Shown: positions 28,709 through 39,144, counted from the first letter of the stretch. The stretch is 64,000 nucleotides of DNA from Hymenobacter sp. BRD67 (GCF_013256425.1 NZ_CP053904.1:1-64000); one strand, 5' to 3'. Notes: generated by a model not told the origin, from the letters alone. Numbers and translations: made by a program.

Positions 28709-29830
28709 TTAAATAATCGTGCTGATGCCCACGGCAATGTTGTGGGCGTTCCACTGTTGCTCGTTGGAGTCGGCAACCCAGAAGGCCACGTAGCTGCCCA
28801 CCTGCTCGGTGGTGTAGGGCGCCGTGCCGTTCAGCTCAGGCGTTAATATATTGTTGCTTATGGCTTCATCTACCCCTTCGCGCACCAGGGCCGCTTCGTC
28901 GGTCAGGCCCAGATGGTCGAGGAGCATGGCGGCCGAGAGAATAGCCGCCAGCGGATTGGCAATGCCCTGGCCTTTGGCCTGCGGGTAAGAGCCGTGGATG
29001 GGCTCAAACACCGCCACGGCCGCGCCCACCGAGGCCGAAGGCAGCAGGCCCATCGACCCGGCAATCACCGAGGCTTCGTCGGAGAGAATATCGCCAAACA
29101 TATTCTCGGTCAGCACCACGTCAAACTGCCGGGGGTTGGTAATCAGCTGCATCGCGGCGTTGTCCACGAAGAGGTAGTCGACCGTCACTTCAGGGTAGTC
29201 GGTAGCTAAGTCGCGTACCACTTCGCGCCACAGGCGTGAGGTTTCCAGTACGTTGGCTTTGTCGACGAGCGTCAGGTGCTGGCGCCGGCCGGCGGCGGCC
29301 TGAAACGCCAGGTGCGCGATGCGCTCAATCTCGGGGCGCGAGTAGGTGCAGTGGTCGTAGGCTGTGCCATCGGCCGTGCGGCCTTTTTCGCCGAAGTAGA
29401 TGCCGCACGTCAGCTCGCGGAAAATCACTAAGTCGGTGCCTTCGATGCGGTCGGCTTTCAGGGGCGAGTGCTTCAGCAGCGCCTGGTAGGCCGTAACGGG
29501 GCGGATGTTGGCAAATAAGCCCAGCTCTTTGCGCATCCGCAGCAGGCCCTGCTCGGGGCGCACCGGGGCGGTAGGGTCGTTGTCGTACTTGGGGTCGCCG
29601 ATGGCGCCGAACAGTACCGCGTCGGCGGCCCGGCAGGCGGCCAGCGTTTCGTCGGGCAGCGGGTTGCCGGTGGCGTCGATGGCGCAGGCCCCTACTAGGT
29701 GCGAGGTAAACTCAAACCGGTGGCCGAAGCGCTCGGCCACGGCGTCGAGCACTTTCACGGCCTGCCGACAGACTTCCGGCCCGATGCCATCACCGGGCAG
29801 CAACGCTATTTTTTTGATTACCATGTCCAC
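28709..29830 (-). CDS. leuB: 3-isopropylmalate dehydrogenase
   Basis: NAD-dependent oxidative decarboxylation of 3-isopropylmalate in leucine synthesis. 373 residues. [20 protein letters not shown] opens the isocitrate/isopropylmalate dehydrogenase fold; [31 protein letters not shown] and [13 protein letters not shown] carry substrate contacts; [20 protein letters not shown] holds the metal-binding aspartates; and [19 protein letters not shown] is the NAD site. The frame overlaps the end of leuD by 13 bases (or by 7 if the second ATG is used). It ends just before a family A repeat and the ilv attenuator. Confidence 0.95.
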   Translation of the reverse strand: MDMVIKKIALLPGDGIGPEVCRQAVKVLDAVAERFGHRFEFTSHLVGACAIDATGNPLPDETLAACRAADAVLFGAIGDPKYDNDPTAPVRPEQGLLRMRKELGLFANIRPVTAYQALLKHSPLKADRIEGTDLVIFRELTCGIYFGEKGRTADGTAYDHCTYSRPEIERIAHLAFQAAAGRRQHLTLVDKANVLETSRLWREVVRDLATDYPEVTVDYLFVDNAAMQLITNPRQFDVVLTENMFGDILSDEASVIAGSMGLLPSASVGAAVAVFEPIHGSYPQAKGQGIANPLAAILSAAMLLDHLGLTDEAALVREGVDEAISNNILTPELNGTAPYTTEQVGSYVAFWVADSNEQQWNAHNIAVGISTII

Positions 29831-30414
29831 GCGCGTTGTTTTTCAAAGGCCTCAATGGCCGGTTTCTGATTCACTAAAAAGTCGATGTCGTCGTAGCCGT
29901 TAAGCAGGCATTCTTTTTTATAGGGGTCGATGTCGAAGCCGAATGATTCGCCCCAGGCCGGCACCGCCAGCGTTTGGGAGGGCAAATCCACCACCAGCGC
30001 TAAGTGCGGGTCGGCCTCGATACCGGCCAGCAGGCGGGCCAGCACCTCGTCGCTCACCTGCAGGGGCAGCAGGCCGGTATTCAGGGCATTGCCCCGAAAA
30101 ATATCGGCGAAATAGCTCGAAATAACTACCCGAAAACCCGCGTCGTACAGCGCCCAGGCGGCGTGCTCGCGGCTGGAGCCGCAGCCGAAGTTCTTGCCGG
30201 CTACCAGAATCAGGCCCTGGTAGCGCGGGTTGTTCAGTACAAAGCCGGCCCTGGGCGAACCGTCGGCCTGGTAGCGCCAGTCGCAAAACAGGTTGGTGCC
30301 GAAGCCTTCGCGGGTGGTGGCTTTCAGGAAGCGGGCCGGAATAATCTGGTCTGTATCAATATTTTCCAGCGGCAGCGGAACGGCCGTGGTGCGCAGCGTT
30401 TGAAATTTTTCCAT
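29818..30414 (-). CDS. leuD: 3-isopropylmalate dehydratase small subunit
   Basis: Swivel-domain subunit of isopropylmalate isomerase. 198 residues. Typical motifs are [20 protein letters not shown] at about 13-32 and [20 protein letters not shown] at about 68-88, with [24 protein letters not shown] sequence ([20 protein letters not shown]) afterwards. The start ATG overlaps the leuC stop by one base (TAATG), the mark of translational coupling, and its end overlaps leuB. Confidence 0.95.
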   Translation of the reverse strand: MEKFQTLRTTAVPLPLENIDTDQIIPARFLKATTREGFGTNLFCDWRYQADGSPRAGFVLNNPRYQGLILVAGKNFGCGSSREHAAWALYDAGFRVVISSYFADIFRGNALNTGLLPLQVSDEVLARLLAGIEADPHLALVVDLPSQTLAVPAWGESFGFDIDPYKKECLLNGYDDIDFLVNQKPAIEAFEKQRAWTW

Positions 30415-31806
30415 TAGTTCAAATACTGCGTAATGTCCACGATGCGGCCCTGCACGGCCGTAATAGCCGCCACCAGCGGGGAGGCCAGCAGCGTCCGCGA
30501 GCCCGGTCCCTGCCGCCCCTCGAAATTGCGGTTGGAAGTGGCCACGCAGTAGGCCCCGGCCGGAATCTTGTCTTCGTTCATGGCCAGGCAGGCGCTGCAG
30601 CCGGGCTCACGCAGCTCGAAGCCGGCGGCGGCAAAAATCTTGTCGATGCCTTCGGCAATGGCCTGCTGCTCCACCAGCTTGGAGCCGGGTACGATGATGG
30701 CCTCGACGTGGCCGGCCTTCTGCTTGCCCTGCACGTAGGCGGCCACGGCGCGCAGGTCTTCGATGCGCGAGTTGGTGCAGCTGCCGATGAATACGTAGTC
30801 AATCTGCTTGCCCAGCAGCGATTCGCCCCGCTCGAAACCCATGTATCTGAGCGATTTATCAAAGCTTTCGGCCTCTGCGGCGGGCACTTCGCTCGGCACG
30901 TGGCCGGTGAGCGCAATGCCCATGCCGGGGTTGGTGCCATAGGTAATCATGGGCGTGATATCGGCCGCTGCGAAGGTGTGCTCGGCTTCAAACGTAGCGT
31001 CGGCGTCCGAGTAGAGCGTCTGCCAGTAGGCCACGGCGTCGTGCCAGGCCGTGCCTTTGGGGGCAAAGGGCCGGCCCTCCACGTAGGCCAGCGTGGTGCT
31101 ATCGGGGGCGATGAGGCCACCGCGCGCGCCCATCTCGATGCTCATGTTGCAGACGGTCATGCGGCCTTCCATGCTCAGGCTGCGCACGGCGCTGCCTGCG
31201 TATTCCACAAAGTAGCCGGTGGCGCCGCCCGTGCCGAGCTGCGCGATAACGTAGAGAATCAGGTCTTTCGCCGTTACGCCGGGCCGCAGTTCCCCTTCTA
31301 CCGAGATGCGCATGCGCTTGGGGCGGCTCAGCAGCAGGCACTGCGAGGCCATTACCTGCGCTACCTGGCTGGTGCCGATGCCAAAGGCCACCGCGCCGAA
31401 GGCGCCGTGCGTGGAGGTATGGCTGTCGCCGCACACGATGGTGGTGCCCGGCAGCGTCAGGCCCAGCTCGGGCCGATAACGTGCACGATGCCCTGGCGCT
31501 GGTGGCCCAGCCCGTACAGCTCAATGCCGTACTTCTGGCAGTTCTCGGTCAGCTTATCGACCTGTGAGCGCGAAAGCGGCTCGGCAATGGGCAGGTGCTG
31601 GTTCAGGGTCGGCACGTTGTGGTCGGCGGTGGCTAACAGCCGGCCGGGGCGGAACAGCGGCAGCTGGCGGGCGGCCAGCTCATCAAACGCCTGCGGGCTG
31701 GTTACCTCATGAATCAGGTGGCGGTCGATGTACACTACATCGAGTCCACTCTCGATGGAGCGGACAACGTGAGCATCCCAGATTTTATCGACTAGCGTGC
31801 GGGCAT
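30414..31806 (-). CDS. leuC: 3-isopropylmalate dehydratase large subunit (two frame breaks)
   Basis: Iron-sulfur subunit of isopropylmalate isomerase, about 465 residues when repaired. The main frame from 31436 carries [20 protein letters not shown], the cluster cysteines [15 protein letters not shown] and [13 protein letters not shown], and ends VDITQYLN. Upstream, 31800-31470 in another frame reads [20 protein letters not shown] through VHVIGP. One C added near 31470-31473 (GGCCC to GGCCCC) joins the two as [13 protein letters not shown] second C added at ATGCCC (31801-31806) gives the expected start [15 protein letters not shown]; without it the only start is a TTG at 31864. Both are probably sequence errors. 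Confidence 0.93.
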
Positions 31807-32008
31807 TGTGGGGATAAGGATAGGATAGTTTACCGAATGAATAGGCACTAGCAGTGTCGGCCAAAAGGCTAAGGAAGTGAAGCAGCAGGGGGAAGTTTTG
31901 GTCGTGTTAAGGTTGTGAAAGAGCGGTGTTATTGGGGTTTTAACCCGACCCCCTGACTTCCCTGCTCCCACCCACTGGCAGCGCCTGCCGCTCCGCTTCC
32001 TTAGCCCA

Positions 32009-33175
32009 TCAGCCGACAGCTACTGGTTTTTCCTGTTCCACGAGTCTATGCAAGTCGTGGTCGTATACTTCGCGCTGGCGGTCGGCAAGCTGTAAGAAGC
32101 TGGCATAGGCCGTATTAAGCGCCGGGCGCTCCAGGTGGTAGCCCAGCTTCTGGAGGCGGTAGGCGAGGGCCGCGCGGCCCGAGCGCGCCGTGAGCACAAT
32201 GCTGGAATCGACCACGCCGACCTCTTTGGGGTCAATTATCTCGTAGGTTTCGCGGCACTTAATCACCCCATCCTGGTGGATGCCGCTGCTGTGCGCGAAG
32301 GCATTGGCCCCCACAATGGCTTTGTTGGCCTGCACGGGCATGCTCATGAGGTGCGCAACCAGGGCCGACGTTTCGGCCAGCAGCTTGGTTTGCACGCCGG
32401 TAGTGAGGTTGAGGTAAGGATGCTGGCGCAAAATCATCACCACTTCTTCGAGCGCCGTGTTGCCGGCGCGCTCGCCCACGCCGTTGATGGTGCACTCAAT
32501 CTGGCGCGCGCCGTTGCTAACTCCCGCGATGGAATTGGCGGTGGCCAGGCCGAGGTCGTTGTGGCAATGCGTCGATAATATAGCCTTTTCTATACCTTTC
32601 ACGTTCTCGTAGAGGTACTTTATTTTGGCGCCGTACTCCTGCGGCAGGCAGTAGCCGGTGGTGTCCGGGATGTTGAGCACCGTGGCCCCGGCCGCGATGG
32701 CCGCCTCGCACACCCGCGCCAGAAACTCATTGTCGGTGCGGCCGGCGTCTTCGGCGTAAAACTCCACGTCTTCCACAAAGCTTTTGGCGAGCTTGACGGC
32801 GGCCACGGCCCGCTCCAGCACATCTGCCTGCGTGGTACGCAGCTTTTGCTGAATGTGCAGCTCCGACGTGCCGATGCCGGTATGAATGCGCGGCCGGCGC
32901 GCCGAGCGCAATGCCTCGGCCGCCACCCGGATGTCGTTTTCCACGGCGCGTGTGAGGCCGCACACGGTAGCTTCCTTCGTTTGGGCCGCAATGGCCGCCA
33001 CGGCGGCAAAGTCGCCGGGGCTCGATACCGGGAAGCCGGCCTCAATTACATCAACGCCCAGCGCCTCCAACTGCCGGGCAATAACCAGCTTCTCCTGCTG
33101 GTTTAGCTTGCAGCCGGGCACCTGCTCGCCGTCGCGCAGCGTGGTGTCAAAAATCTGGATGTTGTGCGTTGCCAT
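32009..33175 (-). CDS. leuA: 2-isopropylmalate synthase, short form without regulatory domain
   Basis: Condenses acetyl-CoA with 2-oxoisovalerate, the entry to leucine synthesis. 388 residues from the ATG at 33173-33175 ([18 protein letters not shown]). The TIM-barrel motifs [68 protein letters not shown] and [13 protein letters not shown] are all present. The roughly 120-residue C-terminal allosteric domain of full-length LeuA is absent, so leucine feedback at the enzyme is not expected. The frame stays open upstream to 33256 but that stretch is not conserved. It heads the leuA-leuC-leuD-leuB cluster; a 200-base gap separates it from leuC. Confidence 0.92.
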   Translation of the reverse strand: MATHNIQIFDTTLRDGEQVPGCKLNQQEKLVIARQLEALGVDVIEAGFPVSSPGDFAAVAAIAAQTKEATVCGLTRAVENDIRVAAEALRSARRPRIHTGIGTSELHIQQKLRTTQADVLERAVAAVKLAKSFVEDVEFYAEDAGRTDNEFLARVCEAAIAAGATVLNIPDTTGYCLPQEYGAKIKYLYENVKGIEKAILSTHCHNDLGLATANSIAGVSNGARQIECTINGVGERAGNTALEEVVMILRQHPYLNLTTGVQTKLLAETSALVAHLMSMPVQANKAIVGANAFAHSSGIHQDGVIKCRETYEIIDPKEVGVVDSSIVLTARSGRAALAYRLQKLGYHLERPALNTAYASFLQLADRQREVYDHDLHRLVEQEKPVAVG

Positions 33176-33342
33176 AGAGGTAGAGAGCCCGCCCAAGCGA
33201 GGCTTTCGCTGTAATTGCACTGCAAGTACCAAGCTGCTGCCGGGCCGCAAAAACAAGTTTTGTTGTTTTTTATGATTTCCAAGCTGATTCCTTTTTTAGA
33301 TAAAAAACTGTAAAATAGATTGTTAACTAAAATTATTTTACA

Positions 33343-34887
33343 ATGCCTACCAAGAGTAGCGACCCCGTTTTTCAGCTGATAAAATCGCTGACGCAGTCAG
33401 AAAAGCGTCATTTTCGACTGTTTACCAATCGGCAGGGCTCCACGGATGGCCTGAAATTCCTTCAGCTGTTCGATGCCTTCGATGCCCAGGAGCAGCCCGA
33501 CGAGGAGCGCGTGCTGACCCAGGTGCCGGCCCTGAAGCGGGCACAGCTGGCCAACCTCAAGGCCAACCTGTACAAGCAGCTGCTGGGCAGCCTGCGCATC
33601 TACCACGCGGGCCAGAATATTGATATTCAGCTGCACGAGCAGCTCGACTACGCCCGTGTGCTCTACAACAAGGGCTTTTACCAGCAAAGCCTGCGCATGC
33701 TGGCCAGGGTAAAATTGGCGGCCCAACAGGCCGAAATGCCTCACGTAGCCTTGCTGGCCATTGATTTTGAGAAGCTTATTGAGTCGCAGTACATCACGCG
33801 CAGCTTGCAGGGCCGGGCCGAGTCGCTGGCGGCCGAGGCCACGGCCACCGCCGCCCACCTCAGCCAGCAGCACGCGCTGTCCAACGCTTCGCTACGGCTC
33901 TACGGGCTGTATCTGCAAGCCGGCCACGCCCGCAACCAGGCCGACCACGAGCGCTTTACGGCCTATTTTCGGGCGCATCTGCCGGCGCAGCTCGGGCGGG
34001 CCAGCGGGTTTTGGGAGAAGCTGTACTTTTATCAGGCACACGTCTGGTATCATACTATCAACCAGGACTTTCGTTCCTGCTACCGCTACGCCCAGAAGTG
34101 GGTCGATTTGTTTGAGCAAGCGCCGCATCTGAAAGAGAGCCAGACCATGCTCTACATCAAAGGCCTGCACAATGTATTGGCTTCGCTTTTCAATATGCTG
34201 TACTACAGCCGCTTTATGGAGGTGCTGCAAACCCTGGAAGACTTTGCCGCCAACCAGACGCGCCGCGCCACGCCCAATACCGAGATTCTACTCTTTCAGT
34301 ACATCTGGACCAACCGGCTTAATGCCTGCTTTATGGAGGCGCGCTTTACGGAGGGCGTCGAGATTATTCCTGAATTACTGGAACAGCTGGGCCAGTACAA
34401 GGCGCAGCTCGACCTGCACCGGACATTGGTTTTTTACTATAAAATAGCTTGTCTATATTTTGGCAGTGGCAGCTACCAGCAGGCCATCAAGTACCTGAAC
34501 CGCATTATCGAGCACAAAGACCTGAGCCTGCGCGAAGACTTGCAGTGCTTTGCCCGCATCCTCAACCTGGTGGCGCACTTCGAGGCCGGCCAGGATGCCG
34601 AGCTGGAATACCAGGTGCGCTCGGTGTATCACTTCCTGGCCAAGATGGACGACCAGCAGCCCATGCAGGTGGAGGTATTCCGGTTTCTGCGGCGCGTGGG
34701 CCACGCGGCTCCCAGCCAGCTCCGCGACGAGTTTGTTCGTCTGAAAGCCAGGCTCGAAGAGATAGCCGCCCAACCTTTCGACCGCCGGCCTTTTCTCTAT
34801 TTCGACATTATTTCCTGGCTCGAAAGCAAGATTTCGGGCCGCACCGTGCAGGAGGTGATGCAGCAGAAATTTCTGACCTTGAAGTAA
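33343..34887 (+). CDS. Helical-repeat (TPR-like) cytoplasmic protein
   Basis: A 514-residue soluble, helix-rich protein with no signal peptide. It opens with DPVFQLIKSLTQSEKRHFRLF, a motif I recall from a Bacteroidota-specific family of unknown function. Helical hairpins of TPR type recur, for instance ARVLYNKGFYQQSLRMLARV at about 105-125 and CLYFGSGSYQQAIKYLNRII at about 368-388. It may act as a protein-binding scaffold or regulator. It is divergent from leuA across an AT-rich gap of about 170 bases that holds the promoters of both. Confidence 0.75.
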   Translation: MPTKSSDPVFQLIKSLTQSEKRHFRLFTNRQGSTDGLKFLQLFDAFDAQEQPDEERVLTQVPALKRAQLANLKANLYKQLLGSLRIYHAGQNIDIQLHEQLDYARVLYNKGFYQQSLRMLARVKLAAQQAEMPHVALLAIDFEKLIESQYITRSLQGRAESLAAEATATAAHLSQQHALSNASLRLYGLYLQAGHARNQADHERFTAYFRAHLPAQLGRASGFWEKLYFYQAHVWYHTINQDFRSCYRYAQKWVDLFEQAPHLKESQTMLYIKGLHNVLASLFNMLYYSRFMEVLQTLEDFAANQTRRATPNTEILLFQYIWTNRLNACFMEARFTEGVEIIPELLEQLGQYKAQLDLHRTLVFYYKIACLYFGSGSYQQAIKYLNRIIEHKDLSLREDLQCFARILNLVAHFEAGQDAELEYQVRSVYHFLAKMDDQQPMQVEVFRFLRRVGHAAPSQLRDEFVRLKARLEEIAAQPFDRRPFLYFDIISWLESKISGRTVQEVMQQKFLTLK

Positions 34888-34890
34888 GAT

Positions 34891-35883
34891 TCAGTGGGTT
34901 CTCATCCAGGCGAAAAAGTCGTGGGCCACGCGGTCCCAGTTCCATTTCTTCTGGTCTACTACGCCGTTGGTGAAGCCCATAAAGTTGTGCTCCAGTTCGG
35001 GATAAGCGCGAAACGTGAGGTTGGTTTTGCCGGCCCGTATCATTTCCAGGCGCATATAATCCTCGAGCAGAGCCGAGCGGTCGCGGGTGCCGTAGCCCAC
35101 GAAAACGGGGATTTTGCTGTGCAAAAAATCGTCGAGCGGCGTTTGGGTAGACGACAGCGAAGATACCAGCAGATGCGTGTCGCCCAGGCAGTTGTTTTCC
35201 TGGGGGCGGGCCACTATCTCTTTCCAGAAGGTAAAATTGTTCTCGGCGCCCACAGAATCAGCCTCTTGCCGGTTGCCGGAAATAACGGTAAGCATGCGGC
35301 CCAGCGGACTGCCGCTGAGGTATACCACGCGGCGCAGCGGCCCGGGGTGCCGCGCCAGCCGGGCCACCACGTTGCTGCCTTCCGAATGGCCCATCGCCGT
35401 TATCTCATCGGCCTGCGCCCAGGGCTGGCGGCTCAGGTAGCGCAGCACGGCCGCGTCGCGGGCCACGTAGTAGCCGAGGTAGTTACGCTGGCAGTAGGCT
35501 AGCGGGGCCTGGCCGGTTTTGGGGTCGAGATAGGCGTAGCCGGGCGTCAGACTTTTGGTGTGGGCAATTACGGGAATACCCGGCTTGCTGATTTCAACGA
35601 AATGATAGCGTGTCAGCAGCGTATCTATTTCGAAGGGTAGCATGGGGAAAGCGCCGCGCTCATCATACATGATGACGGGCTGCGGCGTCGAGCCCTGCAC
35701 AAACAAGAATACAGGCTTGCGCGTTAGCTCCTCGCCCTTTTTCGAGAGTACCAGAATGTCTACTGTATCGCGCTGGTAGCGCATGCGCAAGTGGCGGTAG
35801 CCGAAGTCGGCGGGCGTTTTTGGCTGGGCGAAACCAGCGAAGGAGCCGAGCAGCAGTACGAGTAGCGGTAGTAACTTTCGCAA
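34891..35883 (-). CDS. Exported alpha/beta hydrolase
   Basis: 330 residues with a signal peptide at 1-20 (LLPLLVLLLGSFAGFAQ). The hydrolase core includes KPVFLFVQGSTPQPV, the nucleophile elbow AMGHSEGSNVVARLA at about 163-177 and a late His in YPELEHNFMG at about 298-307; an acid residue is probably the Asp in GYGTRDRSALLEDY. It resembles prolyl-oligopeptidase or esterase-like secreted hydrolases; the substrate cannot be told. It is convergent with the helical-repeat gene, 3 bases apart, and divergent from the carboxypeptidase gene. Confidence 0.82.
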   Translation of the reverse strand: MRKLLPLLVLLLGSFAGFAQPKTPADFGYRHLRMRYQRDTVDILVLSKKGEELTRKPVFLFVQGSTPQPVIMYDERGAFPMLPFEIDTLLTRYHFVEISKPGIPVIAHTKSLTPGYAYLDPKTGQAPLAYCQRNYLGYYVARDAAVLRYLSRQPWAQADEITAMGHSEGSNVVARLARHPGPLRRVVYLSGSPLGRMLTVISGNRQEADSVGAENNFTFWKEIVARPQENNCLGDTHLLVSSLSSTQTPLDDFLHSKIPVFVGYGTRDRSALLEDYMRLEMIRAGKTNLTFRAYPELEHNFMGFTNGVVDQKKWNWDRVAHDFFAWMRTH

Positions 35884-35965
35884 AGCGGTTCGGGAAATAA
35901 AAGTACTGCTCTATTGTGGAGCTAAAGACTGCCTGCTGCCTGCTTACGTTGCGTCCGTGCCCATT

Positions 35966-37431
35966 ATGCCTACTTCTTTTGCCACTTGCCGGGCGCGTCG
36001 CTACGCCTCGTTGCTGCCGCTGTTGCTGCTCTCGCTCACTACCGCCTGCGGGCAAACCACTAAGCCAGCTACGCCGCCGGCCGTAGTCGTTGATTCGGCC
36101 ACCGGTAAAGCCGATATGCCGTGGCTGCGCCAGCTGCTCGATAGCAGCGCCACGCTGCGCCGCCAGCAGGTGGGGGTTTCTTTGGCCGATGCCAATACCG
36201 GCGCGCCGCTGTTTGGCTACAACGAGGCCAAATACTTTACGCCGGCCAGCACCATGAAGCTGCTGACCCTGTACGCCGGCCTTACGCTGCTGCCCGATTC
36301 GCTGCCCAGCCTGCGCTACTTTTCGCGGGGCGACACGCTGTTTTTTCAGGGCACCGGCGACCCTACTTTTCTGCACGGCGACGTGCCTTCGCGGCGGGCC
36401 TACGCCTTTTTGGCAAGCCGACCCGAGAAGATAGTAGCCTACTGCGATATTGCCTGCGTGCCGGCTTATGGCCCCAGCTGGGCCTGGGATGATTTCAACT
36501 ACTACTTCCAGCCCGAGCGCACGGCCTTTCCGGTGTTTGGCAACACGGTGCGGTTCTACGCGGCCGCGCCACTGGCAACGCACCGCTCGGGGCTGGCGGC
36601 CGTAGCGCCGGTGGTGCAGCGGGTGCGGGTGCTGCCCCGCGCATTTGCTCCGCTGACCGGACCGGCCGGTGAGGGCTTTCGCCTCTCGCCCGACCAGGAT
36701 GACGAGATGCACGTGTTTCGGGCGCCGCTCGAAAACCGTTTTACCTACGTGCCCGGCAGTAAGCGCTGGGTGGATGAGGTGCCGTACCGCACCAGCCGTA
36801 CCCTGCTGCTGCGCCTGCTGGGCGATACGCTGCGCCGGGCCATTGTGGGCACGGCGTGGCGCCCGCATCCGAGCCGCGACAGCATCCGCACGCTGCGCGG
36901 GCTGCGGGCCGACTCGCTCTACCGCCGCATGTTGCGCGTGAGCGACAACTTCCTGGCCGAGCAGCTTTTATTAATGACCAGCACGCAGGTGGGCTACCGC
37001 GACTCGCTGAGCGGGCAGCGGGTTATTCGGTATATAGTAAAAAATCAATTAAAGACACTGCCCGACCGGCCCGACTGGGTAGATGGCTCGGGGCTGTCGC
37101 GGCTGAACCTGCTCACGCCGCGCACCCTTACGGCGGTGCTGTGCCGCCTGCACCAGCAGCTGCCCGAGCCGCGCCTGCTGAGCCTGCTGGCGGCGGGCGG
37201 CGGCCCCGGTACGCTGCGCCGCCGCTATTTCGAGCCCGGCCCCCGAAGGTGACGTGGTTTTGGGGCAAAACCGGCACGCTCACCCACACCTGCAACCTGG
37301 CCGGCTACGTACGCTGCAAAAGCGGCCGCCTGGTGGCCGTTACGTTCTTCAACAACAGTATTCCGGGCGACGACCAAGCCACGCGCAATGCTATGCAGCG
37401 CCTGCTGGGCGAAGTACGGGCGCGGCTGTGA
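35966..37431 (+). CDS. D-alanyl-D-alanine carboxypeptidase, PBP4/DacB type (frame break)
   Basis: Trims peptide cross-links in peptidoglycan (S13 family). About 489 residues when joined. A lipobox-like signal ends SLTTAC at about 28. The active-site SxxK motif is in PASTMKLLTLYAG at about 95, SxN in RVSDNFLAEQLLL at about 328, and KTGT in FWGKTGTLTHTCNLAGYV near the C-terminus. The KTGT lies in a different frame: adding one C to the run near 37239-37246 joins FEPGP to PKVTWFWGKTGT. The break is probably a sequence error. The last codons match a short sequence repeated at 38161 and 39121. Confidence 0.9.
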
Positions 37432-37439
37432 GCCGCCGG

Positions 37440-37856
37440 CTAGGTTACCCGCCGAAGTGCTTCGGCCGGCGACAGCACGTGTAGCTGGCTGGCAGAAAAG
37501 CCTTTGGGGTCGCGGGTTACGATGGCTGCAACTGCCGCGACTGCCAGCGCGGCGCTATACTGAATGCCATCCTCAAAATCGGCGAACCCCAGCTGTAGGG
37601 CCTCCTCGAGGACGTTACGGTCAACCGGGATGATATGCACCAGCCGGGCCAGCTTGAGGAGCTTATCAATGCGCTCGGGCGCAGGGTTGGTTTTGCGGAG
37701 CGCGTAGTAAATATGGCTGAACGATAGACTCGAAACATATAGCTTAGCTAAGCCGCGTGCGCCGGCTTCGAATAGCTGTAGTGTTTCAGCGCCAAAGGGT
37801 TCGCGCTGGATGAGAAAATCCAGCAGCACGTTGGTATCTACGAAGTAATGCTTCAT
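37440..37856 (-). CDS. PIN-domain toxin of a type II toxin-antitoxin pair
   Basis: 138-residue PIN ribonuclease. The metal-binding acids are Asp7 in HYFVDTNVLLDFL, Glu in the middle helix region (PERIDKL... NVLEEAL), and the DFEDGIQYSAAL motif at about 92-103, followed by IVTRDPKGF. The gene overlaps the antitoxin gene by 4 bases, the usual antitoxin-first arrangement. Target RNA unknown. It borders the defence island on the dacB side. Confidence 0.85.
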   Translation of the reverse strand: MKHYFVDTNVLLDFLIQREPFGAETLQLFEAGARGLAKLYVSSLSFSHIYYALRKTNPAPERIDKLLKLARLVHIIPVDRNVLEEALQLGFADFEDGIQYSAALAVAAVAAIVTRDPKGFSASQLHVLSPAEALRRVT

Positions 37857-38095
37857 AGACCATATTTCTGCTCCAGCGCCTCGCCCAACTCGGCCCGGTA
37901 ATCAAAATCGGAGGGAGCTTTTAACGACCCATAAAGCTCTTGTACCAAAGTTGTTAAGGATTGCTGGGCTGGTGGCCGCACTGCGGCTTGCAGCAGCTCG
38001 GCCACCAGCGCGTCGAGTGGCTGGCCGTGCTGCCGGGCATAGGCTTCGGCGTCGCTGAGCAGCGACTCATCGAGGGTAATTACCACTTGAGACAT
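37853..38095 (-). CDS. Antitoxin of the PIN toxin
   Basis: 80 residues. The N-terminal half MSQVVITLDESLLSDAEAYA suggests a ribbon-helix-helix DNA-binding domain (strand then helices), as in DUF6364-type antitoxins. The C-terminal half (DFDYRAELGEALEQKYGL) would wrap the toxin. It lies directly upstream of the PIN gene with a 4-base overlap and likely represses the pair's own promoter. Confidence 0.78.
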   Translation of the reverse strand: MSQVVITLDESLLSDAEAYARQHGQPLDALVAELLQAAVRPPAQQSLTTLVQELYGSLKAPSDFDYRAELGEALEQKYGL

Positions 38096-38127
38096 TGGGT
38101 AGGCATACTGGTTGAAAAACTAAGATA

Positions 38128-38168
38128 CGTACCTCGGCTCGGCCCGGCCCGGTGCCGGCCGAGGTACG
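38128..38168. repeat. Palindrome between the antitoxin gene and the methyltransferase remnant
   Basis: CGTACCTCGGC and GCCGAGGTACG form 11-bp arms. The right arm runs on into GGGCGCGGCTACAG, a sequence shared with 37411-37433 and 39121-39143. It could also be the operator or promoter region of the toxin-antitoxin pair. Confidence 0.6.
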
Positions 38169-38175
38169 GGCGCGG

Positions 38176-39102
38176 CTACAGCGTGAGCACGCGGGTGCTT
38201 TCTTCCCCGAACTGGCTGATGACCCGCACCGCTACGCGCCGGCCGGGCCGCAGCTCGATGGGATGCGAGCGGAAGCCGTAGAGCCGCTCCCAGGCGTCTT
38301 CGTCCAGCTCGATGCGCAGGGTTTGCTCGGCTTGCTTTTTGGCCGAGGCGCTGGCCTGACCATCGAGCCGGGCGCGCCACTTTTTGAACTCGTTCTTTTC
38401 GCCGCCGCAGAAGAAAACCTGGCGCACCAGGAAATTGGCGCCGTCGTAATCGTCGTCGAGCCTCCAGTAGACGATGTCTTCGACCGAGCGGGCGGCCAGG
38501 CGGTTGTTGATGGGGTCCCAGATGTCGAGGCCCTGTACTTCAACGGTGGCGGTGCCGGTGGCGGCGTCGCGCAGCAGCGCAATCTCGGGCTCGCCGATGG
38601 TGACGAACGAAGCGGCTTTCTTGTCTTTCTTCAGCAAGCCTTCCTGCAATAAGTCTTCGCCGATGCGCGCCCGCGTGACCTGAAACGTGCCGGCATTGGT
38701 GGTTTGCTCGCGGTTTTCGATGGCATCGTCGAAGGCGAAGCCCAGCACCACCAGCCAATCGGCGTCGCCGAGCTGGCGGCACTCCCTCACGGCCTCGTTG
38801 ACCTGGGTTTTGCTCACGGTGCCGAAGCACGGGCCGAGCAGGAAATAGGCTTTGCGCTCGCGGCCCCCGGCATCGCGCCTGTAGCCCTCGGCGGGCAGGG
38901 CGGGCGAGGCGCGCCGCTCCACGCGCAGGAAGACGGCCTGCTCGTTCCGGGCCCCGTTGCGCACGCCCGAGGCCGTGAGGCCGGCAAACACCCGGCCCTC
39001 AAACTGGGCCTGGCTTTCCAGCTCTTCCGCGGGCGCTTCCAGCTCCTCGGGCGACACCGGGTTCAGGCTTTGCAGGGTTTCGACGGTGAAGGGGCCAGCC
39101 AC
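38176..39102 (-). pseudogene. 3' remnant of a large adenine-specific DNA methyltransferase
   Basis: 308 codons that match the last third of roughly 1000-residue adenine methyltransferases: AGPFTVETL at the start, FLLGPCFGTVSKTQVNEAVR, WLVVLGFAFDDAIE, then VYWRLDDDYDGANFLVRQVF and a C-terminus ending VAVRVISQFGEESTRVL. The catalytic DPPY and FxGxG motifs, which lie N-terminal in the full protein, are absent. The frame is open back to the res stop codon and reads RLRVAGPFTVE, natural family sequence lying upstream of the first possible start (GTG at 39102), so the 5' part has been cut off at the repeat at 39110-39143. It may still be translated, but is most simply a truncation. Confidence 0.65.
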
Positions 39103-39144
39103 GCGCAGGCGCCATGCAGCGCGAAGTACGGGCGTGGCTATAGC

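Noticed and set aside
33176..33256. Leucine-rich stretch upstream of leuA as a possible leader peptide
   Set aside because: It is in frame with leuA, starts only at a TTG, has no stop codon and no terminator after it. The Leu codons are probably chance.
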